Assembly (NCBI GenBank): GCA_963827515.1
Contig: CAWHBF010000023.1
Location: forward strand, 1-64,000
Length of the DNA stretch: 64,000 bases
Source of the DNA: JABFSA01 sp963827515
GTDB taxonomy: Bacteria > Acidobacteriota > Vicinamibacteria > Vicinamibacterales > UBA2999
Direction: 5' to 3'
The position numbers and the translations under genes are program-made. A model generated the notes under the pieces. That model had not been told where the DNA came from and did not search any database. It saw nothing but the letters and a program-made list of their open reading frames with translations. Below, one piece after another: positions 1-11,363 of the stretch. Each line of letters opens with the position of its first letter. Within the stretch, counting starts at the first letter, position 1.

Positions 1-201
1 GACAACCGGCCAGATTGTCGACCAGCGCATGGAGTCGATTCCCCGGCGGCACGCGCAGTTGGTCGAGTCGAGTCACCGAGTCGAGCTGATCCAGCTTGCG
101 CTGAATCACGGCCATATCGCTCGAGGAATGCGTCGGGCGGACTTGCTGTTGACGCCGTTCCAGATGTCCCTGGTCGCGGCGTCGGCGATCGTCCGAACGA
201 T
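1..201 (-). CDS. HigB/RelE-type killer toxin, partial and frameshifted
   Basis: The reverse strand encodes the first two thirds of a HigB-like toxin; the rest lies beyond base 1. One frame reads TIADAATRDIWNGVNSKSAR and ends near base 110. The next frame resumes with RKLDQLDSVTRLDQLRVPPG followed by NRLHAL. The LDxLRVPPGNRLxAL stretch is the hallmark of the HigB (plasmid-maintenance killer) family, ribosome-dependent mRNA endonucleases usually encoded just before the antitoxin higA. One missing base in the 'tggccgtga' context restores a single frame. No ATG, GTG or TTG lies at the expected N-terminus; the best-placed codon is ATC at 199-201, so the start is unresolved. Family assignment is fairly firm. 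Whether this is an intact gene or a decayed one cannot be decided here. Confidence 0.6.
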
Positions 202-363
202 CCGCCCTCAGGATAGCACACGTCGCGTGCTAGTCCCCTGGAAGTAGACGAAGGCCCGGAGGGTGGCGACCCTGGGCGCAAGGCGCGGTTGAACCGGCTG
301 AACCTCTCGGCCGCGTGGGCAGGAGGACCGGCGGCACGATGCGCTCCGTCGCCCCCTCGCGCA

Positions 364-369
364 TATAAT
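364..369 (+). promoter_or_regulatory. Candidate -10 element ahead of the kinase gene
   Basis: A perfect TATAAT stands out in very GC-rich DNA about 98 bases before the GTG start at 467. No convincing -35 hexamer lies 16-18 bases upstream, so this is only a candidate promoter. Confidence 0.3.
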
Positions 370-466
370 CCGCAGCGTTGCCCCTCTCCCCTGGCACCCG
401 CCTCGGCATCGACGAAGTCGCCGCGCAAATCGGCAAGGGCCGCTCGGCTCGCGGACGGGAGGACGT

Positions 467-3233
<2,767 letters not shown>

Positions 3234-3291
3234 AGTCCGCAGGCCCGGCGAGAGGCCCAGCCGTCGGAGAGTTGGCGGCGACACGCGCCAG

Positions 3292-3466
3292 TTAGCTGGC
3301 AATCCTACGCCGATTGATCGCCTTCAACATCACTTCCTGGACCGTCATGGCCCGCTCCCACGCAGCCTCCGGATACGGCATCGAGCCTCCTCAGCTCTGG
3401 TCGTATCCTCCACGCCACCTTTGCATCAAGCGGACAGATCACGTGCTCTCGGGAGCGGTCAGATCA
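3292..3466 (-). mobile_element. Remnant of an ISNCY-like insertion sequence end
   Basis: A 29-codon reverse reading frame (3381 to 3292) begins behind a strong GAGGAGG site. It encodes YPEAAWERAMTVQEVMLKAI and then stops. The AMTVQEV(I/M)LKA segment resembles the N-terminal helix-turn-helix start of ISNCY-family transposases; the rest of the enzyme is missing. Upstream of it (3428-3441 and 3453-3466) lie two 14-bp direct repeats matching at 12 positions (rAGCGGwCAGATCA), as expected near an IS end. The remainder of 3234-3679 shows no gene. The family name rests on memory of the N-terminal motif, so it is tentative. Confidence 0.5.
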
Positions 3467-3679
3467 TGTACTCCCTACAGGCGATGCGTTGTGTATTGAC
3501 AACCCGTTCAACGCAGCGATAATCAGCACCTTGCGCCACTGGTGGAGTGTCCGGACTGATGGATACCACCCACTAGCTATGGCTAGACTACCGTTTGCGC
3601 ACGCTCTCCAGCTTACGAGGATCTGGGAGTACGAGTGCATTCCCGAATTCGGCGGTGTCCTGTGACAGCGGGAGGAGTC

Positions 3680-4048
3680 ATGAGGAACTTCGGATTTCTG
3701 GTGTCGTCAGCCACGCTGGCCACGTTCGTCGGGCTCTCCGCCACCACAGCGGAGCGATCTATTTCGAGTCATCCAAGCTCGAGCACAAGAACGTCACCGT
3801 CGTTTCCTACACCCTCGTGAATCCTCACGGCCGGCTCGTGTACGCCTTCACGGACGATGCCGGAAACAAAGTGGAGTGGACCGCAGAGCTCCAGAGCGCC
3901 AACTACTCCAGACGCATGGGCGTGGATCCGTCGACGTTCTTCCCGGGCCAGACACTCTCTTCCGTCAGCGGTGCGCCGAGTCGAAGCGGCTCGAAATTCA
4001 TTCGACTCGATCGAGTCGTGTTCGAAAGCGGGGACATTGCACAACTGA
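3680..4048 (+). CDS. Secreted DUF6152-family protein, frameshifted
   Basis: ATG 3680 follows a clear GGAGGAG site and starts a signal peptide (MRNFGFLVSSATLATFVGLS). The frame then shifts near 3750 into one reading HHSGAIYFESSKLEHKNVTV and later TLVNPHGRLVYAF. An HHS motif right after the signal peptide, followed by a NPH motif, is the DUF6152 signature; the second copy at 57478-57873 shows the same pattern intact. The end is uncertain: one frame stops at 4048, the main frame runs to 4233 through low-complexity sequence. The function of DUF6152 is unknown; these small periplasmic proteins often sit near TonB receptors and the secreted family described at 20548. Confidence 0.6.
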
Positions 4049-4124
4049 CCGGCGCCGATAGGGGCATCACTCGAGCCGGGCGAAATAGGAACCGGCGACA
4101 GGCGGAGAGTGGCAAGAAACACGG

Positions 4125-4153
4125 CGGAGAAACGAGGAGAAACGAGGAGAAAG
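4125..4153 (+). repeat. Short tandem repeat, 10-bp unit gaggagaaac
   Basis: Three near-perfect copies of a purine-rich 10-bp unit lie in the 200-bp gap before the methanol dehydrogenase gene. They contain several AGGAG strings but are about 100 bases from any start codon. Confidence 0.7.
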
Positions 4154-4254
4154 GAGTAGAGTACTGCGCTCGTGGGGTCAATTGGGCTGCTGAAGGGGAA
4201 GCGCCGGTGAGCCCGGCGCCGTTCGGGCCGTAGATTCGTCGTCAACAGGAGCAG

Positions 4255-6044
4255 ATGATGAAGAGAATGTCGAGCCTATTCATGGTCGTCGTGTCCGTGG
4301 GGGCCGCACTAGCCGTCGCGTGCTCGAGCCCAACACCACAATCGGGAGCTGGCGGTGCGGATGCCGCCACGGCGGGTGGATCTGCTGCGGCGTCCGACGC
4401 CGACAAACAGTGGACGATGCCGAACAAGAACCTGTCGGCCACGCGCCACAGCGGCTTGACCGAGATCAACACCGGGAACGTGCAGAACCTGAAGGCCGCC
4501 TGGACCTTCTCCACCGGCGTGCTCAGAGGTCACGAGGGCGAGCCCCTCGTCGTGGGCAGCACGATGTATCTGGTGACGCCGTTCCCGAATATCGTCTACG
4601 CGCTGGATCTGACCAAGGAAGGCGCGCCGATCAAGTGGAAGTACTCGCCCAAGCAGGACCCGGCCGTTGTTCCGGTCGCGTGCTGCGACACGGTGAACCG
4701 CGGCGCCACGTACGACAACGGGAAGCTCTTCTTCAACCAGCTCGACGCCAACACCGTGGCCCTCGACGCGGAGACGGGCAAGGAACTCTGGAAGGTCAAG
4801 CAGGGCGACTACCGCCAAGGCCAGACGATCACGTCGGCGCCGATGGTCGTCCGGGACAAGGTCATCTCCGGCATCTCGGGCGGTGAGTTCGGCGTGCGCG
4901 GCTTCGTCACCGCCAACGACGTGAACACCGGCAAGCAGATTGGCGGATGTACAGCACGGGACCGGAGGCTGAAGTGGGCTTCCCGGGATCGGTGGAGACC
5001 TGGAAGGGCGACGAGTGGAAGCGGGGCGGCGGCACGACGTGGGGCTGGTACAGCTACGACCCCGAGCTCGATCTCTTCTACCACGGCACGGGCAACCCCG
5101 GCTCGTGGAACCCCGACCAGCGCCCTGGCGACAACAAGTACTCGATGACGATCTTCGCCAGGAACCCGGACACCGGGAAGGCCGCCTGGGCCTATCAGAA
5201 GACGCCGCACGACGCGTGGGACTACGACGGCATCAACGAGAACGTGCTGGCCGATGTCTCGGTCAACGGCACGATGCGCAAGGTGCTGGTGAACTTCGAC
5301 CGCAACGGCTTCTCCTACATGCTCGACCGGAAGACGGGCGAGCTGCTGCAGGCCAACAAGTTCGCTGAAGTGAACTGGGCCAGTAGCATCGACCTCAAGA
5401 CGGGCCGCCCCGTCGAGAACCCCGACAAGCGCACGTCCTCCACCAGGAACGTCAAAGACATCTGCCCGTCGGCCATGGGCGCCAAGAACCAGCAGCCGGT
5501 GTCCTTCTCGCCGCAGACGGGGTTGTTTTACGTGCCGAGCAACAACCTGTGCATGGACTACGAGGGCGTCGAGGTGAAGTACCAGGCCGGTCAGCCGTAC
5601 GTCGGCGCGATCGTGGTCAGCAAGGCGGGCCCTGGTGGCAACCGCGGCGAGTTCTTCGCGTGGGATCCGACCAAGGGCGCGAAAGTCTGGAGCATCAAGG
5701 AGGAACTGTCGGCCTGGGGCGGGGCGTTGTCGACCGCCGGTGACGTCGTCTTCTACGGGACGATGGAAGGCTGGCTGAAGGCCGTCAACGCGAAGACCGG
5801 CGATGTGTTGTGGAAGTTCAAGACACCCTCGGGCATCATCGGCAACCCGATGACCTATGTGGGTCCTGACAACAAGCAGTACGTCGCGGTCATGTCCGGC
5901 ATCGGCGGGTGGTCTGGCATTGCCGTCGCCGCGGAGATGGGCCTCGAGGATCCGACGGCTGGTCTCGGCGCGATCGGTGCCTTCGGCGATCTGGCCAGCT
6001 TCAGCAACCAGGGCGGCGTGCTCACGGTGTTCGCGCTTCCATAA
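4255..6044 (+). CDS. xoxF: XoxF-type (lanthanide) PQQ-dependent methanol dehydrogenase
   Basis: Large periplasmic quinoprotein alcohol dehydrogenase. The signal sequence ends in AVAC, so it may be a lipoprotein. Visible hallmarks are the vicinal disulfide in VPVACCDTVNRG, the metal-ligand glutamate in GGEFGVRG, the catalytic stretch HDAWDYDGIN, and beta-propeller repeats of the type DTGKAAWAYQ. The DYD in the catalytic motif is the extra aspartate that coordinates a rare-earth ion in XoxF; calcium enzymes (MxaF) have alanine there. Total length is about 596 residues, normal for the family. One base is missing near 4943: the frame from 4255 ends at 5148 and the correct frame resumes as MYSTGP at 4947; an extra T would restore an IWRMYSTGP-type sequence. 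ATG 4258 fits the AGGAG at 4247 better than 4255. It is followed by xoxJ and a cytochrome c gene. Substrate is probably methanol, though related enzymes take other short alcohols. Confidence 0.88.
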
Positions 6045-6056
6045 GCCAGGACACGA

Positions 6057-6956
6057 GTGCGCGTTCTTCCATCGCTCCTCGTCGCGGCCTGTGTGGTCTG
6101 CACGGCGGTGCTCGCCGCCGGGCAGGCCGCGTCCGGTCCGGCGACTGCCCGTCCTGCAGCCGGGCAGGCCGATCCCCGACGTGCTGCGCCCCAACCGAGT
6201 CGCCCGCAGTTTCGCGTGTGCGCCGATCCGGACAACATGCCGTTCTCCAACGAGAAAGGCGAAGGGTTCGAGAACAAGCTCGCTGAGCTTCTCGCCAAGG
6301 ACTTTGGCGCCGCGGCTCCGACCTATATCTGGTGGGGCCAGCGCCGCGGCTTCATCCGCAACACGATGAACGCCACGCTCGAAGAAGGGCGTTGCGACTT
6401 CGTGATGGGCGTGCCCGACAAGTACGACCTGGTCCGCACAACCCGGCCGATCTATCGCTCGACCTATGTGTTCGTCTACCCGAAAGGGAAGGGCATTACC
6501 GTTCGATCGCTGGACGATCCCATCCTCAGGAAGTTGAAGATCGGCGTCCACCTGCTGGGGGATGACTACACGAACCCGCCGCCGGTGCACGAGCTCGGAA
6601 AGCGCCACGTCGTGGACAACGTCATCGGCTTCGGCACGTTCTACTCGGCTGACAACCCACCGAGCACGATCATCGACGCCGTTGTGAGCGGAAAGGTCGA
6701 CATCGCCATCGTGTGGGGTCCCATCGCGGGCTACTACGCTTCGCGACAGCGGTTGCCGCTCGAGCTGGTTGCAGTGCCCTCCGGTAAGGGTGACCTCCCG
6801 TTTGCCTTCGAGATCTCGATGGGCGTCAAACGAGGGGAAGACGCGCTCTTCGCTCGGCTCGAGCAGGTCATCGACAAGCGGCAGGCCGAGATCGCACAGA
6901 TCTTGCGCGAATACGGCGTGCCCGTCATCGACCGAAAGGTGCCCTTGAAGCGATGA
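6057..6956 (+). CDS. xoxJ: XoxJ/MxaJ-like periplasmic solute-binding protein
   Basis: 299 residues with a signal peptide (LLVAACVVCTAVLAAGQA) and an extracellular solute-binding protein fold. The mature start FRVCADPDNMPFSNEKGEGF is the typical opening of quinoprotein dehydrogenase-associated binding proteins, followed by RCDFVMGVP and VDIAIVWGPIAGYYA. The start is GTG 6057, 13 bases after the xoxF stop. XoxJ is thought to help activate or assemble the apo-dehydrogenase rather than import a solute. Its place between the dehydrogenase and a cytochrome c gene, overlapping the latter by 4 bases, is the canonical xoxFJG arrangement in altered order. Confidence 0.85.
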   Translation: MRVLPSLLVAACVVCTAVLAAGQAASGPATARPAAGQADPRRAAPQPSRPQFRVCADPDNMPFSNEKGEGFENKLAELLAKDFGAAAPTYIWWGQRRGFIRNTMNATLEEGRCDFVMGVPDKYDLVRTTRPIYRSTYVFVYPKGKGITVRSLDDPILRKLKIGVHLLGDDYTNPPPVHELGKRHVVDNVIGFGTFYSADNPPSTIIDAVVSGKVDIAIVWGPIAGYYASRQRLPLELVAVPSGKGDLPFAFEISMGVKRGEDALFARLEQVIDKRQAEIAQILREYGVPVIDRKVPLKR

Positions 6957-7450
6957 CGACTCGGGTGGCGAGGTGGCGGCATCCGACGCGGCTGCTGCTG
7001 AGCGGCAGCGGCGTGCTGTTCTTGGCGGTCTGCACGTGGGTGGTCATCAGCGCCGCGCGGCTCGAGAGCGCGCCGCCGGCAGGGGCTCCCGTGGCGGCGC
7101 AACGGGCGACGGCCTCACCGGTGTACAAAGCCGTCTACAACGGGTGGAAGTGGTGGCACGTCTACTGTTTTCGGTGTCACGGCACCGACGCGCTGGCCAC
7201 GACACTGGCACCCAGTCTCATCGATCCGGCCCAAAGGCTGACTCGGGCGGCGTTTCTCAAGATCGTCCTCAACGGGGTTCCCGACAAGGGCATGCAGGCC
7301 TGGGACAAGCTCCTGAGCGTCGAGCAAGTCGGTGATCTGTTCACGTATGTCCGAGCCAGGTCTGAGAAGATCCTGCCGCCGGGCCGGCCCGATGAGGTGG
7401 GTCCGAACGATGGGGAGTGGGTCCCTCCGGCCGGATGGACTGCGCGATGA
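6953..7450 (+). CDS. Membrane-anchored c-type cytochrome, XoxG-like
   Basis: 165 residues. An N-terminal hydrophobic anchor or signal (LLLSGSGVLFLAVCTWVVIS) precedes a single haem-binding site, CFRCHGTDA, with a later methionine in KGMQAWDKLL as likely axial ligand. The ATG overlaps the xoxJ stop (ATGA), so translation is coupled. Position and size fit the electron acceptor of the upstream methanol dehydrogenase (XoxG/cytochrome cL role). Sequence alone does not separate XoxG from other small class I cytochromes, so the symbol is withheld. Confidence 0.75.
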   Translation: MTTRVARWRHPTRLLLSGSGVLFLAVCTWVVISAARLESAPPAGAPVAAQRATASPVYKAVYNGWKWWHVYCFRCHGTDALATTLAPSLIDPAQRLTRAAFLKIVLNGVPDKGMQAWDKLLSVEQVGDLFTYVRARSEKILPPGRPDEVGPNDGEWVPPAGWTAR

Positions 7451-7477
7451 GTGGGCTACCGATCGAGAAACACAGGA

Positions 7478-8569
7478 TTATTCGACTCCACTGACGACAA
7501 TCACCCCCCACGGACTCCCACCGACCATCACCCGCCGCTCGACCGTCCCTGTGGCGATGTCGATGATCGACACATCGCCCGAGGGGCCGTTCGCCGTATA
7601 AAGTTGCCGGCCGTCGGCACTGACTGCGATGCCCCACGGTCGTGCGCCGATGTCTTCGATCGATCGAACGACGCGGCGCTCGGCAACATCGATGATCGCC
7701 ACTGATCGCGAGCGACCCAACGAAACATAGAGTTGCCGTCCGTCCGGCGACAGCACCGCGCCCATCGGTCGCGGCGGCGTCGGCGTCCCGGCGGTCGGAG
7801 GAATCGCGATCGGGGCCAGCGGCTTGTGCACCGCGGCATCGATGACCGTCAGGGTCGCATTGTTTTCGGCCGTCACGAAGGCGACGGCGCCATCTCTGGT
7901 GAATGCCGCGGCGCGAGGCCTGGGTCCCGTTTCGATTCGGGCCACGACGGCGAGCGTGCCCGTGTCGATCGCGTACACCGCGTTGTCGGCCTCCGAGGTC
8001 ACATAGACGACGAGGCCGTCCGGACGTACGGTGACGCCCTCGGGTTCCCCTCCAACCTTTACGCGGCCACGAACGGTTGCGGTGGCCATGTCGAGCACCG
8101 ACACCTCCGCGGTTTCCTCGTTCGAGACGTACACCGTCTGTCCGTCGGGAGACAGGTCGAAGGTTTCGGGATCCTGTCCGCTTGGCAAGATACGCACGAG
8201 CTTGCGCGTCACGATATCCACGACGCCGATGCCGTCCGCGGATCGATCGGCGGGCGGCAGCGTTGATTCGTCCACCCCAGGCCCTGCGATGGGAGAGCCA
8301 GACAAGGCGACGAGGACGTGCCGCCCATCCCGCATCAGGCTGAGTCCGCGTGGACGCTTGCCCACCGGGATGCGCTCGACGACCTGGCCGCTCGCCGGGT
8401 CAACGAGCACGAGGTTGCCACCCGTTTCGTCTGTGACCAGCAGCCGGATGCCGCCCGCCGCTAGGGACGACTCGCCCGCCGGCGGCGCGCCGGCGTTTCG
8501 CCCGCATGCCACTGCGCACACACTCAGAATGACGAAGGCGCCGAGTGCTCGTGCCGAACGTTTCGTCAT
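7478..8569 (-). CDS. YVTN-type beta-propeller lipoprotein, PQQ-catabolism associated type
   Basis: 363 residues, intact. An AVACGR lipobox follows the signal peptide; the rest is seven-bladed YVTN/PQQ-like repeats such as VPVGKRPRGLSL, LSPDGQTVYVSNE, GGEPEGVTVRPDG and GRQLYTANGPSGDVSIIDIA. Proteins of this form are repeatedly found beside PQQ-dependent alcohol dehydrogenases. It converges on the xox operon with only 27 bases between the stops, which supports a shared role without proving one. It lies 33 bases downstream of the doxX stop, so the two are probably co-transcribed. A generic surface propeller is the alternative. Confidence 0.75.
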   Translation of the reverse strand: MTKRSARALGAFVILSVCAVACGRNAGAPPAGESSLAAGGIRLLVTDETGGNLVLVDPASGQVVERIPVGKRPRGLSLMRDGRHVLVALSGSPIAGPGVDESTLPPADRSADGIGVVDIVTRKLVRILPSGQDPETFDLSPDGQTVYVSNEETAEVSVLDMATATVRGRVKVGGEPEGVTVRPDGLVVYVTSEADNAVYAIDTGTLAVVARIETGPRPRAAAFTRDGAVAFVTAENNATLTVIDAAVHKPLAPIAIPPTAGTPTPPRPMGAVLSPDGRQLYVSLGRSRSVAIIDVAERRVVRSIEDIGARPWGIAVSADGRQLYTANGPSGDVSIIDIATGTVERRVMVGGSPWGVIVVSGVE

Positions 8570-8602
8570 TCTCTTTTGTGCTCTGTTGCGCCTCGGGCTT
8601 CT

Positions 8603-9028
8603 TTAACGTCTCAGGGGGCCGACCGCGCGAATGGAATCCAAGGAGTAGGCACCCGCCCCTACCACCGCAAGTACCGCGGCGCCGAGCAGATAGAGCGCTG
8701 GAAGCTCAGGAGAGTCACCCCCCAGCGTTTCGAAATAGACCGCGACCGTCATGTTGGCCGCGATCATCGCCGAAGCCCAGCGTGTCAGGAACCCCAGCCC
8801 CACGAAGCATGCTGCGATTGAGTCGGCCGCGGTGGATAGTAGCGCGAACACCAACGGGAACGGTAACCCCAACCCTTCGACCAATCCGACGAACGTCCAC
8901 GGTTCACCGAGTAACACGTACCTGAAGACTCGTATTAGCCGAGGTCCGCCGTGCAATCCGATCAGCAGCGATGCCAGGCCGACCCGCAGCAGGAGAAGCC
9001 CCCAATCCGCCCGTGAGTGCGTCGTCAT
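8603..9028 (-). CDS. DoxX-family membrane protein
   Basis: 141 residues with four hydrophobic helices: LLLLRVGLASLLIGLHGGPR, then an LPFPLVFALLSTAADSIAAC segment, TRWASAMIAANMTVAV and YLLGAAVLAVVGAGAYSLD. The RVGLASLLIGLHG opening and the F(L)TRWA motif fit the DoxX family of small quinone-linked or redox-sensing membrane proteins. ATG 9028 was chosen because the frame upstream is not protein-like. It leads the reverse pair with the beta-propeller gene. The substrate is not known. Confidence 0.75.
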   Translation of the reverse strand: MTTHSRADWGLLLLRVGLASLLIGLHGGPRLIRVFRYVLLGEPWTFVGLVEGLGLPFPLVFALLSTAADSIAACFVGLGFLTRWASAMIAANMTVAVYFETLGGDSPELPALYLLGAAVLAVVGAGAYSLDSIRAVGPLRR

Positions 9029-9416
9029 TGGCTGCTGAGTGCGCGCTAGTCTACATCGGTCCTCGCTGTCAGATGCGCCGCTCCGAAGGCTGATTTCATT
9101 CACCAATTCCCAGGTCGCGCGAACGTCGCCTGAGCGACCGAATCGTTGCCGACGGGTCCACGCGTGCCGTCGGGTAGACGATCCGAGCCAAGGAACGCCT
9201 TGACACGGAAGGGAAAGGAGCGCAAGTATACGGCGCTCCCCGGTCAGTGACGCGTGGAGTGCGAGGTTCCATGTGCCGTCCTTGGGCGTCCCGGCCCGTG
9301 TGGAACTGACGAAGTGATACTCGCGATCGATTACCACCTGTTTGCCCGTTGCCTTTTAGCTCCGTCGCATTTTCGGTTCGCGGAATGTGTCCCCTCACCT
9401 TTCCCGGAGGCCGAGC
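9029..9416. other. Intergenic region between divergent genes
   Basis: 388 bases between the doxX start (reverse) and the amidohydrolase start (forward). It must carry both promoters. I see no convincing -35/-10 pair, repeat or RNA gene. The last bases hold the CGGAGG ribosome site for 9417. Confidence 0.5.
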
Positions 9417-11267
9417 ATGTCGTCGAATCCCAGGGATCCACAGCAAGCAGCCGACACCGCTGACGCGGGCGAGACCGACCAGGCACCGTCTGTCCCGTCT
9501 CGGCGTGACTTTATCAAGGTCGGTGCGGCGGGGCTGGCCGCCACAACCATCGCCGTAGCAGGCTGCCGCACCCAAACCCCACCACCGGTCCCTGGGGGCG
9601 CAGCCGGAGCGCAAGTGCCGGCGGCATTTCCCGCGAACTTCGTCGGCGACGGAACGAAGCGTCGCATTCTCCTGCGGGGCGGCATCGTCCTCAGCCTCGA
9701 CCCCACGGTCGGCGACTTCGAGCAGGCCGACGTGCTCATCAACGGGAAGACGATCGCCCAGATAGGGCCGAATCTGGACGCCGGCGACGCGGATGTGATC
9801 GATTGCTCCGGCACGATCGTCATGCCCGGTTTCGTGACCACTCACCATCATCAGTACGAAACGCTGATGCGGAGTCTCATCCCGGATGGCCTGCTGGGGC
9901 AGCCGTGGCCGATGGAGAGCTATCAGTCGACGGTGCAGGCCATCTGGACGGCGGGCCGGATCGCCGATCCGATGAACCAGGGCAGTTTCATCTGGGATCT
10001 GGGGCGCGTGCCGTTCGACCCGGAGGACAACTACATTGCGGAGCTCGTGGCCTGCCTGAGCCAGATCGGCGAGGGCGTCACGATGGGGACCGACACCTCG
10101 CAGTCCAACCACACGCCCGAGCACACCGATGCCACGATCAAAGGGTTGATGGACTCGGGCCGGCGGACGCTTTTCGATTACAGCGGCGGGACCAATCGCA
10201 GCGCAGAGGGCGTCCCGTACGAAGTCCCCGGGGCGATGGACGACACGACGAAGGGGATCGGCCGGCTCGCGAAGACGTACTTCAGCTCGAAAGACCAGCT
10301 GGTGACGCTGGGCTTCGGCGGCGGCGGCGGGCCCGCGTTCCCCGGCGCCGAGTACACGGGATGGCAGCTCGGCCGCTCGTTCGGCGCGTATATCAACAAC
10401 CACAGCTTCGGCAACATCGACACCATGCTCCGGTTCGGCGCGGACGCCCGGAACGGCACCGACTGGTCCGACATCACGTTCGTCCACGCGGCACGATGGC
10501 AGGATGAGCCGGTGGCGCAGCTCGGCGCGGGCGACTCTGGCTATCCGAAGAGCGGCAAGTCGAGGGTGTGGGAGCTCGTGCGGGACCGCGGGGCCCATGC
10601 CTCCATCGCCAACCTCATCGAGATGCAGATGCGGCACGGCCTGCCGCCGTTTCAGCAGGCGCTCAATCACGGCATCCTGCCCAGCCTGAGCCCCGACGTC
10701 GACTCGAACATGACGACCGACCCGTTCTCGCTGATGCGAGGTGCCTATTGCCTGCAGCGCGCGTTGGCCAACGACCTGGCCTTCCCGGAGAGCAATCCCG
10801 GGAAGATTCCGGTACCGCAATTGGTCTCGTCTCGCCAGGTCGTCGAGATGGCGACCATTGCCGGAGCGGCGGGCAGCGGCGTGCTGAACAAGGTCGGCAC
10901 GCTGACTCCCGGCAAGGAGGCTGATATCGTCGTGCTCGACGCACGGAACATCAACACGTGGCCGATGAACAACGTGCCGGGCACGATTGTGACGATGATG
11001 AACCCGCGGCACGTCCGTGACGTGCTGATTGCGGGGAAGGTGGTCGTCTGGAAGCACTCGCTCGTGGGATGGGATATGGAGCGGCTGCTCGTCCAGCTCG
11101 AGCAGGCGCACGAGCGCGTGCTCGGCCGGATCAACGCCGCCCCGAAGTCAGGCATGCTGCCGAAGGGCAACAACAGCTTCAGCAACCCCTACCGGCCGAA
11201 TTTTCTCGGAGACTGCTGCCAGATAGGGCAGAACATAACGGCCCCGGCGTATGTGCTGAGGCCGTAA
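9417..11267 (+). CDS. Tat-exported amidohydrolase (TRZ/ATZ, SAH-deaminase-like)
   Basis: The start at ATG 9417 sits six bases after CGGAGG. A twin-arginine signal SRRDFIKVGAAGLAATTIAV ends in AGC, suggesting a lipoprotein. The enzyme core shows the amidohydrolase landmarks: VMPGFVTTHHHQYETLMRSL (metal-binding motif, here three histidines), ITFVHAARW, LSPDVDSNMT, and the C-terminal GTLTPGKEADIVVLDA. It therefore hydrolyses or deaminates a ring or amide substrate outside the cytoplasm, using a bound metal ion. Length (616 residues) is larger than cytoplasmic relatives because of the leader and a tail ending CCQIGQ. A TonB receptor gene follows 96 bases downstream, which suggests uptake-coupled processing. 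The substrate cannot be read from sequence. Confidence 0.78.
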   Translation: MSSNPRDPQQAADTADAGETDQAPSVPSRRDFIKVGAAGLAATTIAVAGCRTQTPPPVPGGAAGAQVPAAFPANFVGDGTKRRILLRGGIVLSLDPTVGDFEQADVLINGKTIAQIGPNLDAGDADVIDCSGTIVMPGFVTTHHHQYETLMRSLIPDGLLGQPWPMESYQSTVQAIWTAGRIADPMNQGSFIWDLGRVPFDPEDNYIAELVACLSQIGEGVTMGTDTSQSNHTPEHTDATIKGLMDSGRRTLFDYSGGTNRSAEGVPYEVPGAMDDTTKGIGRLAKTYFSSKDQLVTLGFGGGGGPAFPGAEYTGWQLGRSFGAYINNHSFGNIDTMLRFGADARNGTDWSDITFVHAARWQDEPVAQLGAGDSGYPKSGKSRVWELVRDRGAHASIANLIEMQMRHGLPPFQQALNHGILPSLSPDVDSNMTTDPFSLMRGAYCLQRALANDLAFPESNPGKIPVPQLVSSRQVVEMATIAGAAGSGVLNKVGTLTPGKEADIVVLDARNINTWPMNNVPGTIVTMMNPRHVRDVLIAGKVVVWKHSLVGWDMERLLVQLEQAHERVLGRINAAPKSGMLPKGNNSFSNPYRPNFLGDCCQIGQNITAPAYVLRP

Positions 11268-11363
11268 CGCTCGGAGACGAAGGGTCCCCGGCGCGTCGCG
11301 TGGGCGGGTGCAATCGGGGTGACTGGCCGCACGAGGATTGGTCACTGTGTAAGGAGGGAAGAG

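Noticed and set aside
3314..3499. 61-codon forward open frame
   Set aside because: Lies over the reverse IS remnant, lacks a ribosome site and shows no protein-like features.
4809..6608. 599-codon reverse open frame over the dehydrogenase genes
   Set aside because: Runs opposite both xoxF and xoxJ; composition is that of antisense DNA.
9096..11111. 671-codon reverse open frame
   Set aside because: Antisense of the Tat amidohydrolase, whose catalytic motifs are unambiguous.
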